Positions 24,176 through 37,400 are shown, counted from the stretch's first letter. The stretch is 64,000 bases of DNA from Liolophura sinensis (GCF_032854445.1 NC_088295.1:9535385-9599384); one strand, 5' to 3'. Notes: generated from the letters alone by a model not told the origin. A program made the numbers and translations.

Positions 24176-24270
24176 TTAGATGCGATTTTTTATATCCTGC
24201 AGCTGTAGCTGCTGAGCTCTGTTTAAGACACACCGAATTACGTCTCAATTGTCTCCAGCGTGACCCAATT

Positions 24271-24433
24271 GACATCCCGTATACGTTAGGGCAATTTTGG
24301 TGTGCACTTCTTCGCTCAGCACCGACATCCCGTATACGTTAGGGCAGTTTTGGTGTGCACTTCTCCGCTCAGCACCGACATCCAATGTACCTTAGGGCAG
24401 TTTTGGTGTACACTTCTCCGCTCAGCAACGACA
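24271..24433. repeat. Three 53-bp tandem units
   Basis: Units contain CGACATCCCGTATACGTTAG and TTTTGGTGTGCACTTC...CGCTCAGCAC. TGTGCACTTC recurs at 24301 and 24354. Three units are clear, the third more diverged. Confidence 0.85.
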
Positions 24434-25739
24434 TAATACCTTTCTTTATTTGAATCCTGCAAATGAGATCCCCTCCCATTTCAGGTACAATCGATAAACC
24501 GTTGGCCTATTTGCGAGACGATGGGGGATATTTCTAGTACAGTGTTCTGCCAAGTGGAATTGACGCCAGCATTACAGCAGAACTATAAAGCAACAGTTTA
24601 GGCGGCTAAGTACCGGACACCTATGAATTAGTCACACAAAATAACTTGTATCCTGTCCAGAGCAGTTGCATTACTCAGAGTTCGAGCAATCGAAGAGGAA
24701 GATCTCAGTTGTCGAGAGGGCGGATAATGCAGAGTTTGCTAAAGCCTTTTATCTTCGGACGAAATCTGATGAGTTAATTGATTCAATTTTAATGATTTTG
24801 TTACGGCCACTGTTAAGTCTTCAGTTTTAGGGTGCAGATCTGCACCGTCTTGTAATTTTCCCTCCGCGCAAGATAGCTACTATTTAAATGCAAATCAGCT
24901 ACACCAGATGATGTAGGCCTCCTTATATGCCACTGGGCCATGACACATAATAAACTATCAGAATATATCATCTTCTGCAAGCATTGTCCTTTTCGTGCCC
25001 TTGGTTTCACTTCTGATTCTGTAACATTTCCTGGTGGGTATTGCGGACCACGTTTTGTCGGATGTCATCTTTGCATAATAAGCTTTGCTAAATAAGGATA
25101 TTATGCATGTCTAATAAATTTATTTAAATTTGTTGTTTATATCCAAAAACATGCATTTAATGTGAATTATGATAATATTTATGAATATATTAAAAATATA
25201 AATATGATCAAAAGCAGAGAAGACCACATTCTTGTGCAAATATGTTTATTAATAATATACTACGTCATCATTTATACCATTATTACGCAAAGACAATCTA
25301 TATCAAGAGGTGGTCCCAAATACCCTGCATCCAAAACTATTTTCAAGTGTCTTTTTCTCTTCGAAGAAAAATAAAAAAAATATTTAAGACATTTACAGTT
25401 ACCTTTTCCAACTCTTTCATCTTAACTTTATGTAATTTTTTTGTTTTTTCCACCTTAAAGTATGACACTGGAATGTATGATGTTTATACAAAACAAAGAC
25501 ATCACATGAAATATCCACGAGGTAGTACGTGGGATGTGGTCATGTTTACGTAGCCTAAAGCCAAAGGCTAATCTGTTATCCATTCGGGCGAATTGCTGTC
25601 CAGCAGTGTTTTTATTTGAGGACTTGTACAGTTGTAGTATAAATATCGTCCATTTCCCCTGGTTTGAATCCATTAATGACAGTATAAAAACGGTTTCGAG
25701 TGGCAGACAGAACGAACAATATACTCAAGTACTATCTGC
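24434..25739. other. Intergenic, nothing recognised
   Basis: AT-rich DNA, strongly so at 25080-25460. No exon or repeat supported. Confidence 0.5.
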
Positions 25740-26560
25740 AGTCCATGGACAACAGGCGCTGAGAGCAACTGACAAAACGAAATGCACACCGAACAACAAA
25801 CACAAAGGACAATTGACAAAACGAAATACACACCGAACAACAGACACAAAGGACAATTGACAAAACGAAATACAAACCAAACAGCAGGCACAATGGGCAA
25901 CTGACAAAACGAAAAGCACAACAAACAACAGGTACAATGGGCAACTGACAAAACGAAACGCACAACGAACGACAGACACAACAACAGGCACATTAGGCAA
26001 CCCACAAAATGAAACATACAATGAACAACAAGCACAAAGGACAAGTGATAAAGCGAAATAAACACCGAACAGCTGACACAATGGGCAATCAACAAAACGA
26101 AAAGTATAACGAACACCAGGCACAATGGAAAAATGACAAGACGAAATACACAAGACAAAACGAAACCCACCGAACAACAGACTCAAACGAAAATCAACAA
26201 AACCAAGTACACAACGAATAACAGGTACAATGGGCAACTTAAAAAACGAAAAACGCAACGAACGACAGGCACAATGGGTAACTGACAAAACGAAGAAACA
26301 CAACAAACAACAGGTACAATGGACAACTGACAAAACGAAATACATAACGAACAATGGGCATAAATAGCAGCTGACAAACGAAGTACACAACGAAAAAGAG
26401 GGGCAATGGGCAACTGACAAAACAAAATACATAACGAACGTTGGGCATAAATAGCAGCTGACAAACGAAGTACACAAAGAACAAGAGGGGCAATGGGCAA
26501 CTGACAAAACTAAATACACATCAAGCAGCAGGCACATTGGGCACAATACCATGGACAATA
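25740..26560. repeat. Minisatellite, 44-bp unit, about 18 copies
   Basis: Units resemble CAACTGACAAAACGAAATAC plus ACAACGAACAACAGGCACAATGGG. Spacing of exactly 44 bp is visible (CACAAAGGAC at 25801 and 25845). The minus strand almost never forms a stop codon in any of the three frames, producing overlapping frames of up to 299 codons (25725-26624) rich in Cys, Leu, Val and Phe. This follows from the composition of the unit, and I see no evidence of a gene. Confidence 0.9.
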
Positions 26561-26738
26561 AGCACAATAAGAGAATAGACGAAACAGAGACAACCAGCAA
26601 AATACACAAACAACAACGATACAAGCATTATGAATCGAAAGAAAATCTTTCAAGGCAACAGCAGTCTGGTTGTACATATACCGGAACTTCAAAGGAATTC
26701 TTTTCACAGCAACAAGTAGACCAGTTTACTTTCAACTA

Positions 26739-27004
26739 GGGGCCTCCGTGGCTCAGTCGGTTAGCGCGCTAGCGCAGCGTAATGACCCAGGAGCCTCTCA
26801 CCAATGCGGTCGCTGTGAGTTCAAGTCCAGCTCATGCTGGCTTCCTCTCCGACCGTACGTGGGAAGGTCTTCCAGCAACCTGCGGATGGTCGTGGGTTTC
26901 CCCCGGGCTCTGCCGGGTTTCCACCCACCATAATGCTGGCCGCCGTCGTATAAGTGAAATATTCTTGAGTACGGCGTAAAACACCAATCAAATAAATAAA
27001 TAAA
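26739..27004 (+). mobile_element. SINE family A, full length, with 12-bp target duplication
   Basis: Best reference copy. The head GGCCTCCGTGGCTCAGTCGG contains an A box (26749-26760), and a B-box-like GAGTTCAAGTCC is at 26817-26828. A body of about 150 bp follows, with a tail ending CAAATAAATAAATAAA. The A-to-B spacing of 68 bp is longer than in an ordinary tRNA. The flanks TACTTTCAACTA at 26727-26738 and 27005-27016 are identical, so the insertion is recent. Confidence 0.95.
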
Positions 27005-27016
27005 TACTTTCAACTA

Positions 27017-28615
27017 ATGGTGAGAGGACAGTTGATGTTCGAAAACAGGAGGGGGAAACAGCTACAAAACATTAAAGCAGTTGCCGTAAACAGTTGCCGT
27101 AATACTTTAAAGTAAAGAGTCTTGCGATCTGTGCTCACGTGTATGATTTTCACAACGAGGAATAAACTAATGAAAAAACGGATAATAAAAGTATCCATGT
27201 CCGTTAATTACCTTCAACAAATTCTTACCAACACAGAAGACTCGCATGAAATGTGATGGTTGACCAAAATAGTTTGGCGCGAACGAGATCGAACACACAC
27301 TGTGCATGTACGTCCTGAATTCGCTCACATTCTTTGAATGGTGTGAGTGGTTAACTGTGTATACATGCAACCAGCAATGTGGATAAAGAATTCCGTCATA
27401 AATATACGGGTGTAAACTATATTAATGACCTGAATGTCAATGCTACAAGGAAAATCAAAAAATATATCTAGGTTTAGGCCATATAGGTTTACACTGTATG
27501 CTTGCTCTCACATGTGTGGGTCATTCTGATGTTTTGTGGCAACCAATTTATCTCACAGCTGAGGTTCAAAGAGTTATTAACGGTTTGCAGCAGTCTGTTG
27601 ATATCAGTTGACATCCCCTAGGAAATGATGCTGACTCATACGAGCAGATACCATATTAAAAAAATACGTTATACAAGATACGGGAAAATATGCGTGGCTA
27701 ATCAAACTGTGTTGTGCTGCTTTTGCACGTCTTATCCGAGGATAGCAGCTAGACATGTAGTAAATATCAGTTCTAATTCAAAAGTTCCACCTAACATCAA
27801 ATGTCACTTATTTCAAAACGTTGGCGAAATCTAAAAACATATGGACGCTGGATCAGCATTCAAAGAAACAACAACGCGAAGAACAAGCAGTTAACATCAT
27901 ATAGACTGGCATATTTGTGACTGTTTATCTCAATGCCTTTACACCCTGCACTGGGTGTGTCTGTCGTTCTGTGACGAAAAAGATTAACCCTTTATTTTAA
28001 GGCCGTTATGTACTCAGTTGTGTGAAATGGGATGTACCATCCTACATTCAGTAAAATACATTAGAAGCCATTGGTTAGGACTAATGATCCGATAAAGGTG
28101 CTCAGTGTAATACTTATTTTGTAATATTTTCTGTTATTATTGGTAATGGTTTTTATACAGAAGAATTATCGATGAAATGTGGCGTATTCCTGAACGATAT
28201 CACACTGGATTAGTTTATTTCCACACATCGCTAACATTACTTATGTAAAATTTCCAACAAAATGACAGTCCCCAGCTCTTCCGATATGAAACACATGATG
28301 GCTGTGCATTTTATAGATTTAAACATAGAACACAACACAACTCCCTTGCAACACAGATTGAGCGTTGAGTACACGTAACGTGTTATGCATCAAATGCATT
28401 TCAACAAAGGAAATGAATTGCATTTAATTATAATTTCTAAATACCACAGTAGTTTTAGCCCAAAGCCTGCAGGAATCCTTAGGTTGCCGATGCAATGTAC
28501 ACGCTGTCAACCCGTTCGTAATGAAGTGGGTTCTTATTTAAATCACCACCTCAAAGGCTGTGAAACATTTGTGGAAACAGACGACAAACATTAAGACAAG
28601 CATAGCGTCCAAACT
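27017..28615. other. Intergenic, nothing recognised
   Basis: No convincing exon or repeat. Confidence 0.5.
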
Positions 28616-29034
28616 GTTGTGACTTTACTCCTAAATGTATGCCACGCTTGTATTCCAGATGAAAGAACCTCGATTTCACATTCTGGATATTCACATGAAA
28701 CTTGTGTTTCACATACATTTTCACATGCTGTTAATTTATGCTGGACATGCGTCAGCCTTGTGACGTTAAACCCTAAGCTCTCACTCATTCATTCAGACTT
28801 GTGTTAGACACACTATTTCTTTAATATCAGATGTCCATATGAACCTTGGATTTGACACATTCATTTTATCTATTTATCTACATGAACAAGCATGAATGAA
28901 GTGAAATGAACATCGATGTAACTTGGATTTGACACACCGTTTAATCTACACTGGATAGTCGTCAAGCTTAGATTTGACACGCTATTTTATCTATACTGAG
29001 CATCGGTGAAACGTGGGTGTGACGCAGATAATGT
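28616..29034. repeat. Degenerate tandem repeat, about 46-bp unit, with embedded family B tail
   Basis: Recurring words such as CTTGGATTTGACACA, TTTATCTA and CTGGA appear about every 46 bp (for example near 28844, 28923 and 28969). Units are strongly diverged. A 3' fragment of SINE family B (GTGACGTTAAACCCTAAGCT...CACTCATTCATTC) is embedded at 28758-28796. Confidence 0.5.
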
Positions 29035-29831
29035 CTGCTATATTGTGCTTCTGATCTGTCGACATAGCTACGATCGGCACTTCGTGGAAATTTAACCGCC
29101 ATACATATGACATGTAATCTATCTCTCTGAATAAGCATACATGACTTCCGGTTCACATTGCTTCGGGCAGCCTTTAAAGAACAACAGTTCTGCTGAACGT
29201 TCAGTCCAGTTCTTGCAAACGCGTTCACCCTGTTGTTAAACAAGCTAAACTTCCTTTGTTGTTTCGGAGTTTTGTTGTGCTGCAGTGATCCGGTCATTTT
29301 ACTAAGTGCAGTCAATGTCGATCTGATCTCAGGTGGTACTTTATTAGATCAGCGGTGCGAGTAAAGCTCTCAGATCTGCGATATCTGGCCAGTATTGATC
29401 CAGGGCCTACCATTAGCACTCAGGTAGCTTATATCATGCTGGGATCACGTCGCCAATGATCCACTTGGCAGCACAACTCTTCTGTGGTGCACTGGCATCA
29501 CCTTGGCTTTCAATCGGTGGTCCCTCGTTCAACATTGATTGAGTTTTTACAATGGATCCAGCTGACATTTTAAAGGTTTTAGGTCAGAGGTGACAATAGG
29601 AAATATTTTCCCCAAAAGCTTGCACTCCATACAGTTAACTGATTGATAGATACATTTGTTGATGTTAACCTTAATTTGTCGGTGTGTTCTTCACTTAGCA
29701 AAAGCGTGAAAAGTACAGCTAAATCGACATGGGCTTTAAGACACCTTGCTTAGACCGCAGTACCGTATATGATTGGTCAAAAGTACTCACGTGAAATGAT
29801 CACGTGACTTATGGCGAGATATTGTTGGAGA
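29035..29831. other. Intergenic, nothing recognised
   Basis: No exon, RNA gene or repeat supported. Confidence 0.5.
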
Positions 29832-29953
29832 GAGTGAGTGAGTGCTTGGGGTTTAACGTCGTACTTAACAATTTTTCAGTCACATGATGACGAAGGAATT
29901 CTTAGAGTGCATGTAATTTGCCTCCGGATTTCCACCGCTCTTTTATCTAGTGC
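29832..29953 (-). mobile_element. SINE family B, 3' part only
   Basis: GAGTGAGTGAGTGCTTGGGG, then TTTAACGTCGTACTTAACAA and the body up to CTTTTATCTAGTGC. It stops exactly where the GGACAAAAGCCC array begins, so it was cut by, or joined to, the neighbouring DNA element. Confidence 0.85.
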
Positions 29954-30945
29954 CTCGTGGACAAAAGCCCTGCGGACAGAACCCCCGGCGGAAAAAAGCC
30001 CCGGCGGACATAAGCTCCTCGATCAGTATTAATGGTATATGGAAACGGCATAAGTTGTTTGCTTGTTTGAAAAAACTTTAAACATTATCCCTGAACTGAC
30101 GTTTCAGATTTCAATGCATGTTTGCAATCAATAGAACCCTTTCTTACTCGTTCAATTTCCATGTATTCTAACCGCTTTTTACGACATCGGAAAGAGACAT
30201 ATCTCTCAGGGGTATACAAAATGCTCAACCTCCATTCTACGCTTATTAAAAACTTAAGTATGATAAACAATTGCTGTATTGCAGCTTGTCTTTTTTTCCT
30301 ATTCTAAGAATGCAAATGTTGGAGCCGTTTTAACCTTATAAACCAAAAGAAACAAAGTGTGCTTGTTTCGATCTTTCCAAGTATAGATGGTTTATTATTC
30401 TTTTTAAAAAAAGTATTCAAAAATAATGTTTTTCTTGTGAACTATAATGTGATTTGGTTTAAATTTATAAATTATCAAAATTTTTTAATACATCTGCTAT
30501 AGGAAACACGAGGTGATGCTGTGAATCTTAGTAAGCTATAAACTGTATACCATGCTGAAATATTTCAACCAAACAAATTAAGTATAATGGTACCTAGAAT
30601 AATCTTATATTTGCTCGACGGAAAGCATGCTATAGTAATATTAGAGACATAAGAGACAGTCATTTTTGCGATATTATTTTGAAAACGTAGGTGTACAACG
30701 TTTATGAGAGGAAAGCTGAGAGTGAGATTGAGAGACTGGGATACGCTTTGATGACAATGTTTTAGATGGAAAACAAAGTCACACTATATATGAATTCCCG
30801 TCAACAAATATTTGACATCATGTTTCTTAGATTGTCGGATATGTTTTGCGGGTTAATTACGACCCGAGGTTTTTGTCCGCCAGGTTCGCGGGGCTTTTGT
30901 TCGTGGGTCTTTTGTCCGCCGGAATTTTTGTCCCGCAATCCGGTG
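29954..30945. mobile_element. Putative non-autonomous DNA element with inverted sub-repeat arrays
   Basis: The left end (29954-30022) carries four units of about 16 bp of the type GGACAAAAGCCC(T/C)GCG. The right end (30861-30945) carries similar units in reverse complement (GGGCTTTTGTTCG, TCTTTTGTCCGCCGG, TTTTTGTCCGCC). The roughly 840 bp between is AT-rich with no recognisable transposase. Inverted terminal arrays around non-coding DNA fit a MITE-like element. Exact ends and a target duplication could not be fixed. Confidence 0.55.
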
Positions 30946-30955
30946 GACGCCAGAC

Positions 30956-32809
30956 GGATTACGGCAACCCCAAGGACATTCATAATTGAACTGAAAGTGT
31001 GTGCAGATTAAATCACCGGAGCCATGAAATTCTCTCGGGTAAAATACCACAGCTACAATATCCATGGGCAGAAACACACTTAATTACACTTCAGCCAATT
31101 TGGTAAAAATTACTCGAGACACTTTTACTGCCTGTCTTTCCCTGGAGAGTCCTGGATTTCTCGAAGCGATCGTCTTCCGTCTCAGATGTTTGAGCCTCCA
31201 CAGTTATGTTGTCTGACATGGTTTACCTTTTGCTGTGAAAATGATTGGTAACGCCGCTCTACACATCAAACCTTTAACAAACCTCATGGACGTGATCGGA
31301 AACTACGAATAGGTGTTGATGGCTCTTGAGAATTCCTGCATGTGGGTTTGCTCCGGGATGTAATACTTTATTTTAGCCGTCAGTCTCCCGTGGGAGCGAT
31401 CATTCTCATTTCAGGTAACATCACTGTCTAGATCTATAGCTAAGACTGTAACATACAGCCATTAGTCCGAACCTGAGTCAAATGCTGCCAGTCCAGGCGT
31501 CCTATACAATCACGCATAACCCGCTGTTTCAATCATAGCAATTTGACTATATTCACAGGCGTTAATTTTCTACAACGTTTCTGTGTCAGTCGCGTTGTAT
31601 TCAACAAATGACGAAATATTACAGAAAAAATTGCTGATATTTTGGGTTGTCCCAGCCAATATATTTTACTCATGAACGGTATGTGATCTGCAGAGCACTG
31701 CATATACATGAGACACAGAATTCAAATACATCCCAAATTTTGTTGTGAAATTACGTTTTCATATTAACACATTGTACAGTCCTATATAGTCTACAGACAT
31801 GTAAAAGATGGGTGGTTATTCCTTTCCTTTTTCCGAATAATACCTTACTTTCATTGCCTGATACATCCTTCACCTTATCTTTTCATGCCTATGTATTTTG
31901 ACCTTCCATTCGGCCCATTTTTCCCGATTGGAAATTCGGAATGGTATTTCAGCAGAGAAATGTGAGCTTTAACCCAAAAGTACAATTTTATTGCATTTAT
32001 TTGCCTCTAAAAATGCACTTTTCGGGGTGACATTTTATGTCATTTATGGTGCTCTATCAGTACCTATCAACATGGTTAAAAACACCTACGACTTCAGAAT
32101 AATATTCATAAGATGGGTTCTTTGTGTGAGACTACCAAAACTACACAGGGACTGAAATCACAGAATTCTTCTTGCCGAAGAGGGCCTATACATCAGACGA
32201 GACTGTCACCCTGGGAAACCTTAATGCCACAGGTCTTGCTATGTCCTTCATATCATAGTTAGTGATGTATAGGTTAAAGTTACTCAAGACATTCGGGATG
32301 TCAAAGGAAGTGAACAGGAAGATATACGGCAAGTCAAGAACCGCGGGCATTTGTCTTCAGTGAATTCCGACAGGCGTAATATTGTTACAGGCGTGTTGAG
32401 ACAACAGTTTGTCCGACAGCAACTTTGTTTCCATTAGCAGAGATTGTGAAATTTGATGACGTCTTCTGTGTAAGTTAAAGACGGAATGACAAACTCATTT
32501 GAGCAAAAGATGGCCGTCCAATTGTTTTTCTTTTATCCATCTATCCCATGTTTCTCTTCTTGCCCATGAGCAAACTGATGTCGCCAAACGTGACAAGTGT
32601 CTCAAATCATCGATCTAACTGGGCTTTCCTTCTAAAACGTTGGGTCACATGATGGACCCCATCATATGACATTTTTTTGTTTGTATTATTGCTTGCTTCA
32701 TAAAAAAAAACCCTGATCGACCATTCCTAGATTTTTTTCTAGATGAAACGTCCTTTCTGTCACGTTTTGATGTACTGGTATGCTGCATATGGCATAAGGT
32801 CGGATATAC
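30956..32809. other. Intergenic, nothing recognised
   Basis: No convincing exon, RNA gene or repeat. Confidence 0.5.
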
Positions 32810-32820
32810 ATACTATATGT

Positions 32821-32904
32821 TGCCTCCCACCACAATGCTGGCCGCCGTCATATAAGTAAAATATTATTGAGTACGGTGTGAAACACCAATCAAATAAATA
32901 AATA
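32821..32904 (+). mobile_element. SINE family A, 5'-truncated 84-bp insertion with target duplication
   Basis: Only the 3' end of the family is present, from CCTCCCACCACAATGCTGG to CAAATAAATAAATAA. Perfect 11-bp flanks ATACTATATGT occur at 32810-32820 and 32905-32915. The duplication hugging a truncated copy shows that it inserted in this short form, as in 5'-truncated LINE-type reverse transcription. Confidence 0.93.
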
Positions 32905-32915
32905 AATACTATATG

Positions 32916-34445
32916 TCGTGAGGCATAAACCCAATGAAACTAAGATGGCTTCAACCTGTAATCAGTCAGACGTGACATGGATTTGGAATATTCAAGGCTT
33001 TTCTGCTTCCATTGTTCCCGGAGCTTCGGTGGCAGTAACCGGTCTACGATGATCTGTCGTGTCATTTTGTATGAAGTTCGCTGGAGATCATTCTTTCACC
33101 AATATGACACCACACATGGAAAGGTTCTCCATTATAACACAACAATCAAATTTCGGTTTCCGAATGATTTCCGGTGTGTTATTTCGTCATACAATCTCAT
33201 GAAAGGACGAATAATTAGTCTACTTATACGAGGTAGACTTGGCCTCATTGCATGTTCATAAAATTATTGACGAAATGTGTAAATCTGTCGTAAATCATTT
33301 GCTCATGTCAGATAAAGATTCAAAGCATCAGTCAAACGTCCCCGTCTTAATCCGTATCTAGTAATCTTCGCTCAGCTAATCCTTACTTAACTGTTGTAAC
33401 TCCCAAAGGATCCCAGTCCCCCTTAGGGTGTGCTTAACGAGTTCCCATATCTGCTGTATCACGCTTGTACATACATGTAGTTGTCTCACAGTGCAGTGTG
33501 CTCTACACACGCAGCGGAATAAAACAGTGAAAACCATAAACGATATAAACGTAATGTATACCCAAAGTTTTAACAAATAACTACGTGTTGTAGTAATTAT
33601 AAATTCGGATATTTTCCGGATATTTATTCCGTCTAAATTAGACCCGGGGTGATGGACATAAGCTGCCGTGATCTGAATAAGATCTATCTTTCCACGACAT
33701 TCAAGTCTCACTTTGTACTAGATCTGTGAATAGGATATCGAAATGCTGAAGCATTTCCATTTTAGGAACAACTTATACACGGTTTCCAGGAAAGATAATG
33801 TCGCTTTGCCTTTATTGCTTTCTAGGAAACCCAAAATGAGAGACAGAATACCCGATAAACCAGTCAGTCGAGAATAATAAGCCTATACATACTCTGTTGA
33901 ATCATCCATGCAGGAGTCAGTATATTTTTAGCGCCTATGTGGGTATCAGACCTGTATATATTTGTAACGTGAAGTAGGCTTACTTGTAACGTGAAAAGAG
34001 GCTGTCACCTCCCTATATGCTTGCGTCCTTGGCTTAAAGGGGCATATTACCGACGGCGAAAAATTTGTGCTGTTATTTTAGACGTTATCTACATAAAGTT
34101 GAGACTTCAAGATGCCTACTGACATGCATCTGACTTTGAGTAAACACGCGAGTATTTCGGAGTTCTTAACATTTTCAAACTAGGCCCATATCAGGCCGGT
34201 TAATGACTCTCATTGTGGCGGCATAAGGGCGTGCACATGCATCGGCTTTGAATTGTGCCTGTATAAAAAAAAAAAAAAACCCAGAGCGGGACCGTAACGG
34301 AGACGCAATGTACTAGAGCTGGGTCAATCCTATTTATTCGGGATACTTAAAAAGAACTCATATAGTCAACACGGCGGAGTGTTGATCAAACAATGCATGG
34401 GCCTTAAACACAGGCTACTATCAATAGCCTAGTTCCGGTCCAAAG
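32916..34445 (+). other. Upstream region and probable promoter of the CISD2-like gene
   Basis: No exon recognised. The last 130 bp are less AT-rich and contain a short palindromic motif, TCAACACGGCGGAGTGTTGA (34357-34376 region), an ETS-like TTCCGG, and CAAAGATGGAGGCGG overlapping the start codon, which resembles a YY1 site. A poly-A run lies at 34264-34279. These motif calls are by eye. Confidence 0.35.
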
Positions 34446-37400
34446 ATGGAGGCGGTGTCAACTCTTGTGCGAGTGTCTTTGCCAAATTATTTGAAGGGGT
34501 TACCAATCCCCAATTCATTTTCTGGTTTTTCAAGATTATCGGGTAAGACTATAGGCAAACGTAGGCGCACTAATGCAATGTCTTTTCTCTTAAAATGCCT
34601 GAGACACAAGTGTGCCGGTTGTTAAAGCTTACAACAACAACATGTATACTTGTTTGCAAGTTAACGGGTTAACTTATCATGTGTCAGCACAAGGTGATAA
34701 AAATAGAGTAAGTTAACAGTAGATGACTTATCCACCGTTCAGCGTAAATTTAATTCAGTACCAACCTGTTTTTAATTTATTTTTGGACCGCTTCAGTCTT
34801 TCTGGCTTTCTCTCCGGTCGTGCGTGGGAAGGTATAGCAATATCCTGCGGAAGGTCGTGGGATTACCTCTCACCATAATGCTGGCCACTGTTGTATAAGG
34901 GAAATATTCTTGAGTGCGGTGTAAAATACCAGTCAAATAATTTCAGACTGTAAAATATAGCACTGGCCTTCAAGTGCTATTAAGGTGCCTCCGTGGCTCA
35001 GTCGGTTAGCGCGCTAGCGCAGCATATTGACCCAGGAGCCTCTCACCAATGCGGTCGCTGTGAGTTCAAGTCCAGCTCATGCTGGCTTCCTCTCCGGCCG
35101 TAAGTGGGAAGGTCTTCCAGCAACCTGCGGATGGTCGTGGGTTTCCCCCGGGCTCTGCCCAGTTTCCACCCACCATAATGCTGGCCGCCGTCGTATAAGT
35201 GAAATATTCTTGAGTACAGCGTAAAACACCAATCAAATAAATAAATGAAACAAATTCAAGTGCTATTATAATTTAAAGGTGTGATCGGTGAGATAGACTA
35301 GAAAGTGAACTTAAATATCTGTTTCTTAAAGTGAACATAAAGTCAGCCTCTAAAGCTGAATGAATTAATAATGTAATGTTCCAGAAATGTTCTAAAAATA
35401 TTTTTCAAAATTCTACACCACTTATTAACAAAATAAATAACAAACAATTGTCAGTACTTGGCCACTCATTTGGTGATGCCATTTCGCCATATTATAGCTA
35501 TCCAGAGTGACGTCACAAAACCTAGGAGCTCTCAGGGTTTTCGTTTAGAATTTGAGAAGGAGGTCAGAGTTCAAAAGTAGGCGGCTGAATTGAAAATAAT
35601 TATGTCACATTTAATATTGATTTAAGTAGTAAGAATATTCAAAATAAGGGGACGGCAGTAGACAGCTGTCTGCAGCCTGCCACTTGCTCGTTTTGAACAC
35701 CCTGGCTCTCCCATCGGTATAAACAATGTGACAGTGAGAAAATACAAACAAAAATGCTTGATACTCAACCAAGGAGTATCAGCTCTGTTCCATTTTCAAA
35801 GAGCTGATGTTTCTTTCAGTTTGACACTTGGTCACAAGTATTGTGTTTTAGCCGTCCTGCTTGTCCTCCTCCTGCACGTGTGTAAGCATTTTGCGTAGCT
35901 GGCAGTACCAACATCAGGGAATTTACTCAATATAGCAGGACCTTCGTATTGATAACAGACTCTTTCATTCAGATTTTGGTAAGATATTTCGCAATAAATC
36001 TGAATTTGCTAAATGTGTGGTTCAAAATGCATCAGGTTACCACTGACAATCGAGGGCTAACAGATTTTTCGATGTGACAGCCAATTATCATGTGATGCTT
36101 TCAGCAAAAGTGCTTGGTCAAGTTCATAAGGGCTTCTTCAACATGGCTACTCAGAGTGAATTGTCCATCAGTGCCATATCCGCAGGACTGAACTTCATCT
36201 TCTCAGCTTTCAAAACTTTTTACATATTTTTCTTTGATAACTGTCTATATCCTTTTTCTGTGTATACATATAGTGGCAGACTCAATGTTCACTTGTGCAC
36301 TGGTACTAGTGCAGCTTAAATTCCGTGTTTCTCCAAATGATTTGTTGTTCCACGCAAATTATTAGCTCTGATCGTACAAAAAACATCACGCAAGCTGTGC
36401 AGAAATACGCTGATTATCTAGAAAGCTGAAATTTATACGTATCCAACAAATGCACTATTTCTGAGCCTTGCTTCATGTACAGTGAAATGAACTTAAACCA
36501 TAAAAGAAAAGTCGTTGTATGGGATTAGGTGAAAATTCTTGAGTATGGCATAACAGAACATTCCAGTAAATAAATAAATTGATTTGAATTGAAGTGAATT
36601 TCTTATACTTTACGGTATAAACCAAACCAGAGTTTCATCCATTTCTGCTCTCCTGTATTAAAGACAGTGGGCACATTTGGTCATATATTAATTGTTTTGT
36701 TTTTATTCACAAAATTCATATTTTATTTTCGATATGTGTCTGACTTTAAGATGTTGTATCCTCCATGTGTGAGGAAGTGTAGTTGAAGGAACAACCAGTA
36801 AAGTTTGAAACTCGGCCAAACCTAAAGGCCATGTCTTTACTCGTGCTCTGAATGCAGGGTTAAATAGCCAAGATGTCTCAGTCTTAGGTCAGTGTTAAGA
36901 AAGTGTATGTCAAATGTTCTTCAAGCAAAGTGGCATCTCGCACTTATCTCTTACTACTTTAATGTTACATGAACACTTTCCTGAAGACAGAAAGAGTTTC
37001 GATGATTTCCCCATTATAGCCATTGTTTATGTGTTTTTTCCTTTTCAGCCACTGACTGGTTGTCTCTGGTGCCTTTTGTGGGAACAGTGTCACTGCTTGT
37101 TTACGTGACTGTGCAGGCCTTCAACCCAAACCTTCGAAAGCAAAAAAATGCCATAAATCCTGATATCCAGAAGGATTGTCCCAAAGTAGTGCACATGGCT
37201 GATATAGAAGATTTAGGAGATAAAGTGTCCTATTGCAGATGTTGGCGATCAAAGAAGGCAAGTTGTAGTTCAAGGGACATAACTCTCAAAGGCACAATCT
37301 TCATGCCTCCTTCCAAACTCCATGGTGTCGTTAATGAATGCAGCAATACATGTGTCTAAGAAAAACTTGTTTGATAACTTTTTTCCTTAAATAAGTAAGT

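Noticed and set aside
25725-26624. 299-codon Cys/Leu-rich minus-strand frame as a membrane protein
   Set aside because: It is a product of the 44-bp minisatellite, and several overlapping antisense frames are equally open.
26739-26840. Intact tRNA gene in SINE heads
   Set aside because: A and B boxes are present but spacing and stems do not make a proper cloverleaf, and the sequence continues into the SINE body.
33376-33711. 111-codon minus-strand frame with a hydrophobic segment
   Set aside because: No recognisable family and no splice or start support.
36074-36319. Open frame before CISD2 exon 2 as the CISD2 N-terminus
   Set aside because: It does not resemble CISD2, whereas 34446-34542 does and has the right phase.
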